Source: Whalleya microplaca (taxonomy: Eukaryota; Ascomycota; Sordariomycetes; Xylariales; Xylariaceae). Taken from it: a DNA stretch of 64,000 nt. The stretch is taken from assembly GCA_022497155.1 (NCBI GenBank), contig MU385742.1:454363-518362 (forward strand), in the 5' to 3' direction. The stretch's first letter is position 1; the number at the start of each line of letters is the position of its first letter. The translations under genes were made by a program, and so were the position numbers. Below the pieces are notes generated by a model that was not told where the DNA came from, did no database searches, and saw only the letters and a program-made list of their open reading frames with translations. Below are positions 1 to 11,943 of the stretch, piece after piece.

Positions 1-2390
1 TGGGAAAAGCTCACATTAGGTGATCGACTTTGCAGGGGGTGGCGATTGGTCACGAGTTCATCGTGCAGACATGTGGGCAGCATGTATGTCTAGCTGCCGG
101 GTGCGTGCCGCAGCCGCTGCATGACGCATGCTATCTGCGTCACCCGTTTCTTGGTTCTGCACTACCGTATCTATTCTGGTACATCCAGTCACCGGGAGCT
201 TCCATGGGACTCGAGGCTGGCTCTTGTTGATCCTCACCACCAAAGACAGGACGGTGGCACAAGAGTAGTTTGCTTCAACATCCAGACGCACCTCTCCCCT
301 TGGTAGATGATCTGCATTGCGTACCAGCTATCAGCAGACTTTCACATGTTACGACTTAATTTCCTGGTGCGAATACTAGTTCTGCTATCCTAGGGACGAT
401 CGAGGTCACTAGACGAGACTCTCCTGTCCAGGCATTACCGCTCCTATCACGTCCCTGGGCCTCACCGAAATTGGCAACTTGAGGATCGTGAAGGCTGCTC
501 TTTGCCATCATCTGTCTTCCTCTGTGGATTGCAAACTCATTGTTACTTCGATTCAGCCATATTCTGCCTTTTCACGCTATCCCATCGCTATGATGACATC
601 CGCCCCTTTATTCCGATATGAACAAGAATGTTGGTGGTACTACAATGTACAATACTTGGACCTTTGCTTGTACGGAGTCATGACATTCGTACTGCGTTAC
701 GGTGCTATACCCTGAATTGGTTATTTGATATCACGTTCAATCGCTTTTGCCCACATTACACATTCGTTGGGCGCTGGCTTACATTGGCAGCGTTGTCACA
801 AGAATTCCTTTACACCCTAAAGTCTATCGCATAGACAGACTGCCTACTGACACATCATGCAAGACGTCTATTCTCTAACAGTTAACCTTACTCGGTTCCT
901 TCGAACTTATGCAGCACCTCTCACTACAACACCATACGATACCCCGACTACCTATCCACCATCAATTTTCCTTTTTCCTCTTATTTACCAGTCTTGTATT
1001 GCGGGTTGTCACTTCCCCACTTGGAAGAGAATGATTTCGGCTTGGAGTTGCGGCGGCGCGAACTGATCAAACTTAGACAGCACGGATAGGACAGGACAGG
1101 ATAGGGCAGGACTCGAGCAAACGATAAAGGATTTCAGCAGTTGGGGCCTGGACTTTATGTTGGAACTGCACTTGGTTGGAATACTAGCATTATACCCTCT
1201 TCTTATTCTTAGAACTTGGTATGGCTCTTGCCGGCCAGTTTTTGGCTTACTTTACTTAATGAATTTTGACAGATCGGGATGAAAGCTACTGCATCGGATT
1301 TCATTGGGTTGGTCTCATCTAGACGGGGAGGGGGCGCATTCGAGACCTGGGATAGGAGAAGCGGTCGCCGACCTGACTCGATTTGATTCTAGGGAGGCGT
1401 TCGTGAACTCTAGGGCAGGTTGTTCTCGCTAATTATAATACATACTATTCAAATACTTGCTATGGACATGCTTACAAGGTAGTAATGTGTTATATCCATT
1501 GGGAACATATGATGGACGAGTGACTAATACAGCAATTTCACACCTGTTATTCATCAGTTAGTTTGGTGAATTCTATCCATCCACCCAAACATCATTAGAA
1601 GTAAACCGACGTACCTTTCCTAGTATCTCATTACTGAATCTTCTTAGGACGTCGGGTAATTAGATCCTTCTCATCCGTACTTGATACAAAGAGCTTCGCA
1701 TCTTCCACAAAGCTTGAATAACTACCTACCACAAATTCCTCAAACCCGAGCCCTTCCAACTCGCCATTGGAAGACTCCAGCGAACATCGACATGCCAATC
1801 CCCATAATGCCGACCGTCACTCATTACAAGGCGAATATTAATAATAGTTTCGGACCATTGGACAGAAAATCTTGGGGGCGACTGCCTAATATTTGCCGCA
1901 TTTTCTACCATCATAGTAGTATCGATTGTGCGCCTATTTCAGCGGTGTACCCATCACCTTATGGAGCAAATTGAGAACACGGGAGACGTGGATGTTGAAT
2001 CTGGTTTTTACTTATGAAATATTTGACAGGAGGAACTGTGAGGGTTGATGAGTCCTAGGGGCATCTCATCGATAGAGGGACGAAGGAGGTCTAGGTAAAG
2101 GGGAAGAAAAAAACAAAAAAAAGGGGGGAGTGGGAGGGGGGCGCGCCACGCAGACAAAGGAGAGATAGTCGAGCGTACGACTGTATGTCGGTCTACACAT
2201 CTGTCTCACCTATGAATAGCTCTGTGCACAGCCATGCTTCACAGGCGCAAGAGCAATACTAGGCACATCTAGATCACAGTCAATAGAATTAGCGAAGATG
2301 GATCCTCTTCATACATGTAGTAGTGCATATATATTATCTACATATGCGTCTACTCTTTTTTCACCGCTTTTGTCTACACCATGGCATTCC
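1..2390. other. left-edge stretch without a supportable gene
   Basis: No open frame here has recognisable protein character, a splice pattern or a family motif; the short frames (under 100 codons) overlap on both strands as expected by chance. A purine-rich GGACAGGATAGG-type run lies near 1080-1115, and a poly-A/poly-G purine tract followed by GGCGCGCC lies near 2100-2150. The last 400 bases probably hold the 3' untranslated region of the leftward TPR gene. An untranslated RNA cannot be excluded by reading. Confidence 0.5.
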
Positions 2391-5300
2391 CTACCTTAAC
2401 TCCTCCAACGACCTCTTCAACATCTCCCATCTCCTATCGCCCTCCCAGCTCACCCGCGCCTTGCCGAGGACGCTGCGCACAGCACTGCGCGCCTTACCCT
2501 TCCAGCGCTCCCCGACCGCCGGCACGCGGACCCCGTAGTTCTCGTACGCGGCGACGAGCTCCTCGGTGCGCTGGACGACGAGGTCAAACTCGGCGGGGTC
2601 CGTGAGCCAGCTCGCCTCCGAGGACGTCGTGCTCAGAGCAGCAGAGGACGACGCCGTGCCCACAGCGGTCCGCCACCCCTTCTCAGCGGCGTCGAGCGCG
2701 CCGGCCCAGTCGCGTCTCCAGGCGCGCAGACGCGAGATGAGCGACCAGGCCGTCGAGGCCGTTGTGATGAGGGGGCCGATGTCCGTCTCGAACAGCGCGA
2801 CGATTTTGTTCTCGATAGTGCCTCGTGGTGGGTCGTAGACCCCCGCGCCCACTGTCCCTCCATCGCCCTCGCTACCATTACCACTACCACCACTATTAGG
2901 AACCGGCGCGGGCGTCTTCGTGGCCTCGCGCACGAGCAGCGTGAGCACATCCAGATCCAGAGCGTCCTCGGACTTGCGAATGCGCAGCACGTTGCGCAGC
3001 CCGAGCACGACATCCTCGAGGTCCGGCTCCGGGCTCAGGGCCGCAGCGAGCGTGACCACGTTGTCCCAGATGCGCCAATTGGAGTTCGCGAGCTGGGCGC
3101 CGCGCTTGAAGGCCTGGAGGGCGTCCTGCAGCAGCCTCTGCGCGGACTTGCCCAGCTCGGCCGCGCGCCGTGTACTCTCCATAGAAGCACCCTGTCCCTC
3201 CTCCTTCCCTTCCTCTGCCTCTGCATCCCCCAGGGGATCCGCCTCGCCGCTCTTGAGCTTAGTCAGCCGGTCCTTGCTCTCAGCCACTACCTCGCGGTAC
3301 CAGCTCAGCAGTGCGGTGCCGAGATTGCTCCACGTGCGTGCATCCTCCCCGGCGGCGCTATCGGCCTCGATGCCTGTACCCGTGCTCGTGCCGGCACTGG
3401 TGGCGATGGCGCGCTGGAAGGCGGCGGCCGCGTCGGGGAAGCGGGCCAAGCGCAGCTCGATGTCGCCAAGGCGGCCCCACATCTCGGAATTGAGGCGGTT
3501 GACGCCGACGGCGAGTGCGTACGCATCGCGGGCCTGCGTCCACTCCTGCCGGCGCAGGTGCAGTTCGCCGAGGGAGCGCTGCGCACGCGCGAAGCGGCGG
3601 TTCGATATTTCCCACGCCCGCCGGTAGTGCTGCGCGTCGTTTTCTAGGTCGCCTAGGATGCAGAACAGGCGCGGGGCGTTGGGCGGCGGAGGCGAGCGTT
3701 CGGGACCGGAGAAGTCCGAGGCTTTGAGAGATGAAAGGTCGATTCCCGGGTTCTCTAGCTCGTCGTCATCGTTCGTTTCTGCCGCGGTCCCCGTGCGGTG
3801 GAATAGCCTCCATCGTACGATGGCGCGCGCTTTCTCGTCGCCCCCGCCGCCTCGACCGTCTGGATCGTCGGACGCGGCAGTGGTGCTGAGACAGAGGGCA
3901 ACTTCGGGCCAGAGACGCAGCCGCTTGAATATTTCAAGGGCTGAGACGAGGGATCCGACTGCTGTCCAAGCGTATGCGAGCTCGGATTCCAGGTGCCAAC
4001 GTGGAGGTGAAGCTAGAGCGTCGACATAGCGCAGTCTGTCGTGCGCAGATGCTGATTCAGATGGCTTAGGAGCGGGAAGGAATGACGTTGGTCTTTTTAT
4101 GTCAGTAGAGTGATCTGGCTCGCCGTCGGTTGTTACTTTGATGCCAGGAACAGTGGTTTCGGCTTCTCCGTTAGCAGTGGGCTTTCTGCCTGATGTCACC
4201 ACCTCTTGTGTGTCGACGATGACTTGGTCTACGAGAGCTTGCATCTGCAAGACTCCTCGTTCGATTGTCCGACTTCGATTCAACTCGATCCTGGACCTCA
4301 CCAGCAGGGCCTGAGTGTAAACCTGCCAATTGGTCGACTCATCCTGGATGACTCGCACTGCGAAGGGTAGAATTTCTTCTGAAGTCAACGAATCAGTAGG
4401 TGAGAAAGTATCTTTCAATGTGGCTTCGGTTAAAAGTAGAATTTGATCCACGGGACGGAGGCTTGGCTGGTTCTCAGGTGTAATATCTTGTAATTGGATG
4501 GGAAGGGCAGAAGCTTCGTCGGGCCTCTGATCGCTATTGAATTTTATGTTTTCTAGTAACGTATCGTCATTTAACGGCAATGCAGCTGGAGCGGACTCGG
4601 AAACAGCCTGCCCATTTGCAGCCGTGGGCGATACCTGCAAGCTCTTCGCCAGAACCACCAGCTGGCTGATATTCTTTTCCTGGAATCTTGTTCGCTTTCC
4701 GAGGGCGCCAGAAAGTGCATAGACGAACCCGCTAACTTTAGCAGCCGACTGTAAGGCCTTTCGAGCTTTTCTGTCGTTTCCAAGCAAAATGTGACAATTC
4801 GCTTCTTCAAGTCGAAACTGAATGCGCGACTCCTGCGGCCACATGGGCTGCCCCTGGTTCTCGTCTGTCTCAGCTGTCCCAACAACAGATGTCTCTGCTT
4901 CCAGAAGGCTCTTTTCTATAAGTTCCTGAAGTGTGGGCACATCGGTCCAACGGCCACTCTTGGTGAACAGAGATCCAGGTCCCAACGATGGCTGAGTAAT
5001 AAGTCTGTAATGCCAAAGATGGATCCTTAGACGAGTCCAGGCAAGATGCGACGATAGAGACTCCCGCGGATTCGACCATATCTCGGGCATTTCAGCCGGC
5101 AGTACAGATCCCGATGTGAAAATGAACCGCGATAGGCAGAAAAGCTCGATATGGGGGATGTAAGGGTACACAGAAACGCCGTCTGTATCGAGTGATCTAA
5201 TACAAAGCCTTCTGAAAGACGCCATGGAGGCATCCGTCTTAGCTAATCCCACCCCATTTTGTAAAATCTCTCTTCCTTTCAAGGCTGACAGGAAGATGGC

Positions 5301-5549
5301 TTCAGCTTTCCCTCTGCCTTCAAGAACTGGACCTGTGACGTTGGCTTGCAAGAAGGCACCGAGGGACGCGAGTCCTAGGCGAACGGCCCGTGTCTCATCA
5401 TATGTACGTTTATCGGGCGCTTCAGAAACAATATTCTGTACGAAATAGGCCACTAGATCCTTGGCCTCTTCACTATCGCAGACATCAAGGAAGGAGGATT
5501 TCTCAAATGAACTGTCGATAGCGAGAAGATCCGCGGGCGAGATAGCCAT
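2391..5549 (-). CDS. TTC27/Emw1-family tetratricopeptide repeat protein
   Basis: Single-exon gene of 1052 residues; the start is the first ATG of the frame and the stop is TAG at 2391-2393. The N-terminal half (residues about 1-300) is helical and carries the WTRLRIHLWHYRLI-type segment I associate with TTC27, budding-yeast Emw1 and the fission-yeast TTC27 relative. Tandem TPR units follow at about 630-720 (LGDLENDAQHYRRAWEISNR, then RSLGELHLRRQEWTQARDAY, then WGRLGDIELRLARFPDAAAA). Family members are about 840-900 residues, so this one is long; the excess is low-complexity sequence around 730-790 and 885-915 (Gly/Ser/Asp-rich). Emw1 is essential in yeast and linked to cell-wall integrity; the biochemical role is unclear. 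GC content rises sharply over the C-terminal half (about 2400-3900), which creates long shadow frames. The family call is from motif memory, not a search. Confidence 0.85.
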   Translation of the reverse strand: MAISPADLLAIDSSFEKSSFLDVCDSEEAKDLVAYFVQNIVSEAPDKRTYDETRAVRLGLASLGAFLQANVTGPVLEGRGKAEAIFLSALKGREILQNGVGLAKTDASMASFRRLCIRSLDTDGVSVYPYIPHIELFCLSRFIFTSGSVLPAEMPEIWSNPRESLSSHLAWTRLRIHLWHYRLITQPSLGPGSLFTKSGRWTDVPTLQELIEKSLLEAETSVVGTAETDENQGQPMWPQESRIQFRLEEANCHILLGNDRKARKALQSAAKVSGFVYALSGALGKRTRFQEKNISQLVVLAKSLQVSPTAANGQAVSESAPAALPLNDDTLLENIKFNSDQRPDEASALPIQLQDITPENQPSLRPVDQILLLTEATLKDTFSPTDSLTSEEILPFAVRVIQDESTNWQVYTQALLVRSRIELNRSRTIERGVLQMQALVDQVIVDTQEVVTSGRKPTANGEAETTVPGIKVTTDGEPDHSTDIKRPTSFLPAPKPSESASAHDRLRYVDALASPPRWHLESELAYAWTAVGSLVSALEIFKRLRLWPEVALCLSTTAASDDPDGRGGGGDEKARAIVRWRLFHRTGTAAETNDDDELENPGIDLSSLKASDFSGPERSPPPPNAPRLFCILGDLENDAQHYRRAWEISNRRFARAQRSLGELHLRRQEWTQARDAYALAVGVNRLNSEMWGRLGDIELRLARFPDAAAAFQRAIATSAGTSTGTGIEADSAAGEDARTWSNLGTALLSWYREVVAESKDRLTKLKSGEADPLGDAEAEEGKEEGQGASMESTRRAAELGKSAQRLLQDALQAFKRGAQLANSNWRIWDNVVTLAAALSPEPDLEDVVLGLRNVLRIRKSEDALDLDVLTLLVREATKTPAPVPNSGGSGNGSEGDGGTVGAGVYDPPRGTIENKIVALFETDIGPLITTASTAWSLISRLRAWRRDWAGALDAAEKGWRTAVGTASSSAALSTTSSEASWLTDPAEFDLVVQRTEELVAAYENYGVRVPAVGERWKGKARSAVRSVLGKARVSWEGDRRWEMLKRSLEELR

Positions 5550-6408
5550 TCTCTCAAGTAAACCAATTTAGATATATATATTTTATGAGGAAACAGCAGC
5601 CATGGCTAGTTTCATATGATGAAACGAGATATTTACCGACCCGAGAAGTAACGCAGAGCTGTTTTCATGGCATATCAAGCACAGATGTGGATGACTCTTT
5701 AAGCCATGTATGAATGTGCATTGCACTAATGGATTATGGTGGGGGAGGGGCAACTTTTTTCATCAATACATTTTTTCTCTCCACGTGATGGTCCGTGCAC
5801 ATATACAATTTATACCCTCATCAACATCCATGGATTGAATGTCTCAATACGCCACGGTACTAGTAAGCTTGTGGTGTCTGAGTACATGTATAGATAGATA
5901 CCAGATGAAGTGCCTTTTGACAAAATTTATTCTTTCTATATACCTACATTATGTAGTGATCAAACAGTTTTCAGTCCATACCATCCATCTACTCTTGCAC
6001 CACATCATAAATTGCATCTTCGAGGGACGGGAACAAGGCGAAGCGAAACCCAGTGCCACAGAAATTGCAACTGTGACCCAGCATTGAATAAAGTAGCTAC
6101 ATACAGCTTTGCGATATACAGCTTTGCAACACTCTCATAGCAGGTACAACAATTGATAGCCTGCGTAATTATTTGTCCAGTTGCCATTGTTGCAAGTCAG
6201 ATGCTACCAACCACACGGCTAGAGATATGATGCAACTCCATGAGTCTCATCATACATGTAGCAGACATTCCGACGCATACCTTACTCATCCACATAAAAC
6301 CATAGCATCGTCTGCCTCATCATCTAACACAATTGATACTGCCATCCATCCATCCATCCATCCATCCACCCGTCCATTAGTCAATCAACCAACCAATCAA
6401 TCACTCAC
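5550..6408. other. intergenic: TPR-gene promoter side and GYF-gene 3' side
   Basis: This 860-base gap separates two leftward genes, so it should contain the 5' region of the TPR gene (right after 5549) and the 3' untranslated region and terminator of the GYF gene (towards 6408). The sequence is AT-rich near 5560-5590 (ATATATATATTTTATGAGG) and contains a CCAT microsatellite close to the GYF stop codon. No further gene is supported. Confidence 0.5.
6342..6369. repeat. CCAT tetranucleotide microsatellite
   Basis: About seven uninterrupted CCAT units, followed by related imperfect repeats (CAATCAACCAACC) up to the GYF stop codon at 6409. It lies in the presumed 3' untranslated region of that gene. 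Confidence 0.9.
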
Positions 6409-9400
6409 TCATTTCTTTCCCTTCTTGCGGCCCGGCACGACCTTAAAGCCGGCGCCCTGCATCGAGTTGGCATCGGCGCCGGGCTCCTTGTGGTTGCTCT
6501 TCTTGGCCACCTCGTTCCAGCCGCCTCCCGTGCCGGATTGTGCGTCCGCTGGTGGACTGATAGCCGGCTGCTTCTCGACAACGCCCTTATCGGCTAGTCT
6601 CTTGCGGCGGATGAACTCTTGCGCGAAATGGTGGCCATCCATCGTCTTCGAGTTAGCATAGATCGCGTCCGAGATGATATCGGCCTGCAGAGGGAATCCC
6701 ATGAGAGTCTGGGCGAAATTATCGACTGTTCGTGCCGTTGTTAGCCTATCTAAATACAATACTCAAGTACTAGAGCTAAAACTTACTGTCAGTAACACCA
6801 GTGATTCCCCGAGCCAACTGGCTGTTAAGCCACTTGTTGAACTCTTCTATGGCCTTTGAGTTCCCCTGGTCGGCCGTCGAATTAGTTGATTTGACCGTGG
6901 GTCTCGCAGGAGGAGCCACAGCAGCGACAGCAGCAGCGGTCGCCGCAGTGGCCGGCTTCACGTTAGTGGAGCTAGTAGATCGAGACTGGGACGCAGGGCC
7001 AGTAGGTGCCTTTACCTTACCGCCAGCCCCTACCGTGGCCCAACCCGATCCAGCCGGCGGGGCAGTGGTATTGGCGCTGGGTGTCTGGCTAGGCAGCGGT
7101 ACAGCAGCATTGGGCTTGCTGGCAAGATCAGCATAACGCTTCCCGGCGCTGGACGTGAGGCCAGTCTGCGAGGCCATCTCTTTGGCTTTCTGCTTGCGCA
7201 CCTCTTCCTCGCGTTGGATGTCGGCAAGAGTCTTCTTCCTGTCGGATACTTGCGCTTGACTTGTGGTGCCTGGCACTGGTGCCTTGCCCGGTGCCGGCTT
7301 GGTCCATGGGCTGGCGGTAGGTCCGGGACCGACAGGAGACGCAGTGCCCCACGTACTACTAGTTGGCAGGCCAGGGGCGACAGCCGCGGCCTTTTCACGC
7401 TCTCGAGCCGCCTCCTGCTCGAGCATAGCGCGGCGGGCAACGGCGGCAGCTTCCTCCGCCTGAGCTGCCTTTCGGGCTTCTGCCTGCTGAATTTCCTTGA
7501 GGCTAGGTCCTTTGTGTGACTCTATTCCACTATCTTTGGCCCACGGAGCGAGCGGGGGTGGTTGAGCAGCAGCCGATGATGGAGTAATATCTGGTGTGCC
7601 AGACCGGGAACTAGTGGCGTATTGTTCTGGCAGGTTAGACTTGACACGCTGTGGAGCGGGAGCTGGCAAAGGTGTCGCGGAAGGCGGCGGGGGAAAAGGC
7701 ATAGGGAGACCACTAATCTTCGCAGCCGCGGCGGCGGTATCTTGCGCCCGCTGGTTTGCTTTGCTCAAAGAGGCCGGCTCGTTCCCATCCGCGCGATGGG
7801 GTGCACCTTTCGTGTCTGGCGAGCCTCTGGGAACAGCCTCTGGCTCGGGAGAATGTGCTGGAGGGCTCCTCATCTGCGGGACCTGCTCGTTATTAGTGTC
7901 AAGACTAGCTAAAGCCTGCCTCTCCATCTCCGCTTCATGTTGCGCTCGGAGTTGTTCAAATTCTTGTAATCGCCCCCGAAAACCTTCTCCATCATCAGCA
8001 AGCTCGCCAGAATCCGGGAGTAGGCCGCGCAGGCCCATGTCTGAAGTTAGCGCGCCGATGGGCTGTTGTGGGAGATTACCGCCAATCGCTCCCGCACTCC
8101 GAAGGCCAGCCAACATCTGGCGCTCCGGGCCTGACAGGCGAGCAAGCTCGTCTTCACTGAAAATCTCCAGGGCGGATCCAGAGCTACCTTGAGCAGCGGG
8201 TTGATGTGTGGCTGGCGTGTCGAAAAAAGAACCTCCGGTTCCGATAGCGCCAATGGGAGGCTGCGGGGGCATCGCAACAGGCGACGTCATGCTACCAAAA
8301 CTCGGTTGACTTTGCAAGCTGTGCGCGCTCGAGTGGTGTTGTAAGCCTGGGACGCCGGGCATCGGAACTCTAGCCATCGTCTGCTGGTTGGAGAGGTATT
8401 CTCGTTGGCGAGCCATGAGATATTGCTCCTCCTGCTTGCGTCTCTCGAGGTTGTTTTGCTCCTCGGCGGTCAAAGTCCTCCCAAAGCTAGGAAAGGCACC
8501 GACGAGTGGTGGCTGAATCACGCCACCAGAATTGGGAAACGGACCGCTCTGGGAGGGTGGACCGTGAGGAATGCCGATCTGAGGAACCAGAAAGGGTTCG
8601 CGAGAGTTCCCAATACGCCTGATTAACTGACCCAAAGGCTCGAACTCCGAGTCTTCTAGTTTCTTCACCCGCAGATCTGGGGTAAAGAAATTCGCCTTGT
8701 ACCAATCATTCATCTCCAACCCTGTGAATGGACCCTGCTGTTGACCCTGCGGATCCAGATAGACCCATCTCATCCGGTCGGGCATGACCATCGTGCGAGA
8801 TTGGGCCGACAGAGGTTCCGCGGGTTGATGGGCCGAGAAAGACGGCGGTCCATTGGTGGTAGGCGTAAAGGACTGACCAGATGAGATGCCGCCATGCAAG
8901 GCCTCAGAGCTCGCCGGTGTTCCTCGAGACTCGGATTGGGCAAACATTTCCGCGAAAATGCCCCTTCCCGCGCGCATCGGGCTGTCGGTGTCGCGAAAAT
9001 GATCGCCCGGGGCACCGCGGCCGATAGCACCCAGCGGGTTGACCTGACGAAGATCCGGGATCGAATCGCTGAGGCTATGGTTGTCATTGTCCTGGGACTG
9101 CATTTGCGCCTGCATAGCCGGAGGGAACAACGAGCCGAGCTTACTAGCGCGACCGAAGGATCCAGATGCGCCAAAACCGGTCGAGGCCGCCGGACCAAAG
9201 ACGCCGCCGAGGTTTCCCAGGCCGGGTGATTGGAGATCACCGACAGGACCAAACAACGAGTTGCCGAAACCCGCGAACGGCGCACGCTCACGATCAGGTG
9301 TACTTGAAGACGGCCATCCGGTCAGGTTGCTAAGAGGCGGGTAGGGTTTTGCACCAACGCTCGAAGTCTGGCTGCGATCACTACCATCGAAAGCTTGGTG

Positions 9401-11199
9401 GGCGGCAAAAGGGCGCGGAAGGCCGCCGCCGAAACCAGGCGCGTGATCAGGAACACCACCTGGGCCGTGTTGCCTATCGCCACCATCGTCGTGCTCACCT
9501 CGGTCGCCTGGGGGGCTTCGAAAGGGGTTGGTCTCGGACGGACTCAAAGGTGCCTGATCATGTTCGGGATGGCTGCCTAGATTGAGACTAGCCATTCCAA
9601 AGTCTCCAGTGGAGCCTTTGATCGGAGTGTCGTAGGACGAAGTATGGAGCGGTGGGTGAGACATGGGAGGGGGGCTGGTGTCTTGAGCGCCACCGAGCAC
9701 AGCACTTCCCGAGAGACTGTCTTCACCACCGAATGGGTCCGTGTCGGTACGCTGTCGGGGGCGCCATAGACGGCTAGGGTCCGGGGTAGAGCCTTCATTC
9801 GACCGGGCAGCCATGCTGTCGGAGCTGTCCTTGGGAATCAGATGCGCAAGCCGGCTTTCGCCACGCGGGTTCCCTGGTCTTTTCTCTCCTATGGTAGAGC
9901 TCGGGAGTGCAAAGTTTCCAAAGCTACCCATGCCTGCCAGAGCGGGCGAAGCTTGCCACGGAGAGGCGCCGCCAAAACCAGAACCGCTGGGGACCGTGTT
10001 GTTACGCATCAGGCCACCAAACGGCACGGTCTTCCCAGGAGCCTCGCGACCGGGGGCGTCCTCCTCGGGCTCCTCGAAAGTGGAATCCTTCAGATCAGCA
10101 TTCTTTCGACCAAGCCAAGAGGCCCCTTCGTCTCGAGAGGTGCGAGTGGCAGAAGTCGGGGAGGTCAAGCCGCCACCCGAAGAATAGGGATTCGTATCAG
10201 TCGTCTCGCGTCGTCGCGTACCAGGTCTCGAAGCGGCCGACGGCGAAGTCAGGCCGAAATTACTGGAACCTCCATGCGAAACCGAAGTTTTTCGACCGTT
10301 CAAACCTCCTCCCGAATGATTCCCATCCTTATTCGGGACGGGCGGCTTCATAGCGGAGTTAACGTCGGACGCGAACAACTGAAATCATGGTCAGCCTGGG
10401 TGCTGGCGGAAATTTCAACACGGAATGTTCGAAAGACCACCCACCTCTTTTTCCTCGTAACTCATTTCCTGCAAGCCGACGGGCTTGGTAGATCCTGGCG
10501 TATCCCAGCAGATGTCCGGCTCTTGAGGGACGACGTGGGAGTCGCCGGTCTTACCCCATCCCCGTGATACAGCACCGTTGGTGTGTCCCGGGTTCCACCC
10601 CGCCGCGTACAGAGATGAAACCTCGAGTTGTTGAGAGTCGGACTCCTCCGTGGCACTGAAAATGGAAAGGAGATGGCCTCTCGAGTATCTGAGCGGATTA
10701 GAGCTGTCCACGTTGGTGGCGCCGACGGGCATGGCAGATATGATGGCGGGGTCAGCAGAGGCCGGCTGCATCGACTCGGCCGTTTGCATCTGATTCGAAG
10801 CCTGGTTCAAAGGTGTGGTCGAGGTCCGGCGGAAAGTAAGAGTACCGCCGTTGGTTGACCGTGCCGGTCGAGACCTGAAGGAGAGTTTCGACGTTAGCTC
10901 GCGGATGTGACATACATGCCAAGCAATTTCTCGTAGTTCAAACAACAAAAAGCCATGGATATTAATGAGCACAGGGCAGGGAGGGTAGGGAGGGCAGGAA
11001 GCGTAGACAAGGGTAGACGTGATGTGCGTGATGGACGTGATATGCGGTAAATGGCAGGACTAGGAGAAGGCAAAGGTAAAACGTACCACTCTCCGCTGGG
11101 GTTCCCTCGGCCGTCATTTCTAGCACCAAGTCTCGCATCGCGATTGGGGTTCTGGCCAGCGGCGGCTGAGGCGAAACTCGAGGGGAGGTTTGACGGCAT
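6409..11199 (-). CDS. GYF-domain protein (GIGYF/Smy2-Syh1/Mpd2 type)
   Basis: Four exons on the minus strand: 11087-11199, 10445-10874, 6787-10378 and 6409-6725. Introns have GT(A/G)-type donors, CTAAC or CTGAC branch points and AG acceptors; phases agree and give 1483 residues. Start is the ATG at 11197-11199 (MPSNLPSSFASAAAGQ). The frame is open further upstream but has no ATG. Residues about 715-780 form a GYF domain: WVYLDPQGQQQGPFTGLEM, then NDWYKANFFTPDLRVKK. GYF domains bind proline-rich peptides; relatives act in translational repression, mRNA decay and COPII-linked trafficking. The rest is largely disordered, with Gln/Arg/Glu coiled-coil-like stretches near 830-855, 1137-1180 and 1226-1253. 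The C-terminus (LMGFPLQADIISDAIYANS; AQEFIRRKRLAD) is compact and ends in a basic GRKKGKK tail. Confidence 0.9.
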
Positions 11200-11249
11200 T
11201 GTCACGGGTATATATGAGACTACAACGGGAGTCGGTGGGTTGGATGGCG

Positions 11250-11330
11250 GGATCGTGGGGTCGAGGGATCGTGGAATCGTGGGAGCGTGGGAGCGTGGGA
11301 GCGTGGGATCGTGGGATCGTGGGATCGCTG
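11250..11330. repeat. 10-bp minisatellite in the GYF gene 5' region
   Basis: Tandem, slightly varying units of GATCGTGGGA / GAGCGTGGGA, about eight copies, starting about 50 bp upstream of the GYF start codon. It probably lies in the 5' leader or core promoter. Read on the minus strand it is open in the frame of the gene and would encode Pro/Arg/Ser-rich repeats, but no ATG precedes it. Confidence 0.85.
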
Positions 11331-11620
11331 GTTCGGAGTTTCGCGGGAAGTCGAGACACTCGGGGGACGAAAGGACGGGTCGGAAGTCAGCTGGGCGTTG
11401 GGTCAGTGCCGTGATTCGCGAAAGCTGTGTGTACACGCAGCTTGGACAGCAGTCACTAGTTACGTAGCTCTGCTACATACGCGATGGATGATGATCAGGG
11501 GATCAAGACTGTGGCCAGACAAATTGCGTTGTGCATGGAAATAATATGATATCTATTCCCGCGGTGCAAGGAATAATGAGTGTGCTTTCTTTTTTCCTCG
11601 CTTCGAAAAAAAAAACTGCG

Positions 11621-11660
11621 GTGGTTTGTGGTTTGTGGTTTGTGGTTTGTGGTTTGTGGG
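11621..11660. repeat. TTTGTGG heptamer tandem repeat
   Basis: Five near-perfect copies of GGTTTGT lie about 420 bp upstream of the GYF start, followed by a poly-pyrimidine/purine-rich stretch. It is not the TTAGGG telomere unit of filamentous fungi and is internal to the contig. Confidence 0.85.
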
Positions 11661-11943
11661 TGTGTTAGAGTTTTGCTGCGGAAAGAAAAAAGCGTGTCGG
11701 GTTATGTTGTGTCGTTATTTTTTTGGTGACGCCTTGGAAGTCCTTTTTTTTGGTTGTCGAAATTTGAGAAAACCCAAATTCAAACTCAAAACTGATGTGT
11801 TCCATGTTCTCCTGAGGCAACGCCACACATCATCAGCCACACCCTGCAACCCAAGTAAAGTGCTGTGTACCTAGGTACCTACCTACCTGATAAAGTAAGG
11901 TTCAATGTGTACTGCGTACATGTATATTGGATATTTACAGTTA

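Noticed and set aside
2920..3627. 235-codon plus-strand frame
   Set aside because: Shadow of the GC-rich end of the TTC27-type gene; Ser/Arg/Ala-rich low-complexity translation.
7596..10567. Several plus-strand frames over 100 codons (for example 7596-8192, 9842-10567)
   Set aside because: They lie antisense to the GYF gene exon 3 and their composition mirrors its GC-rich codons; no family features.
11621..11660. TTTGTGG repeats as a possible interstitial telomere
   Set aside because: Unit does not match TTAGGG and there are only five copies in an ordinary promoter region.
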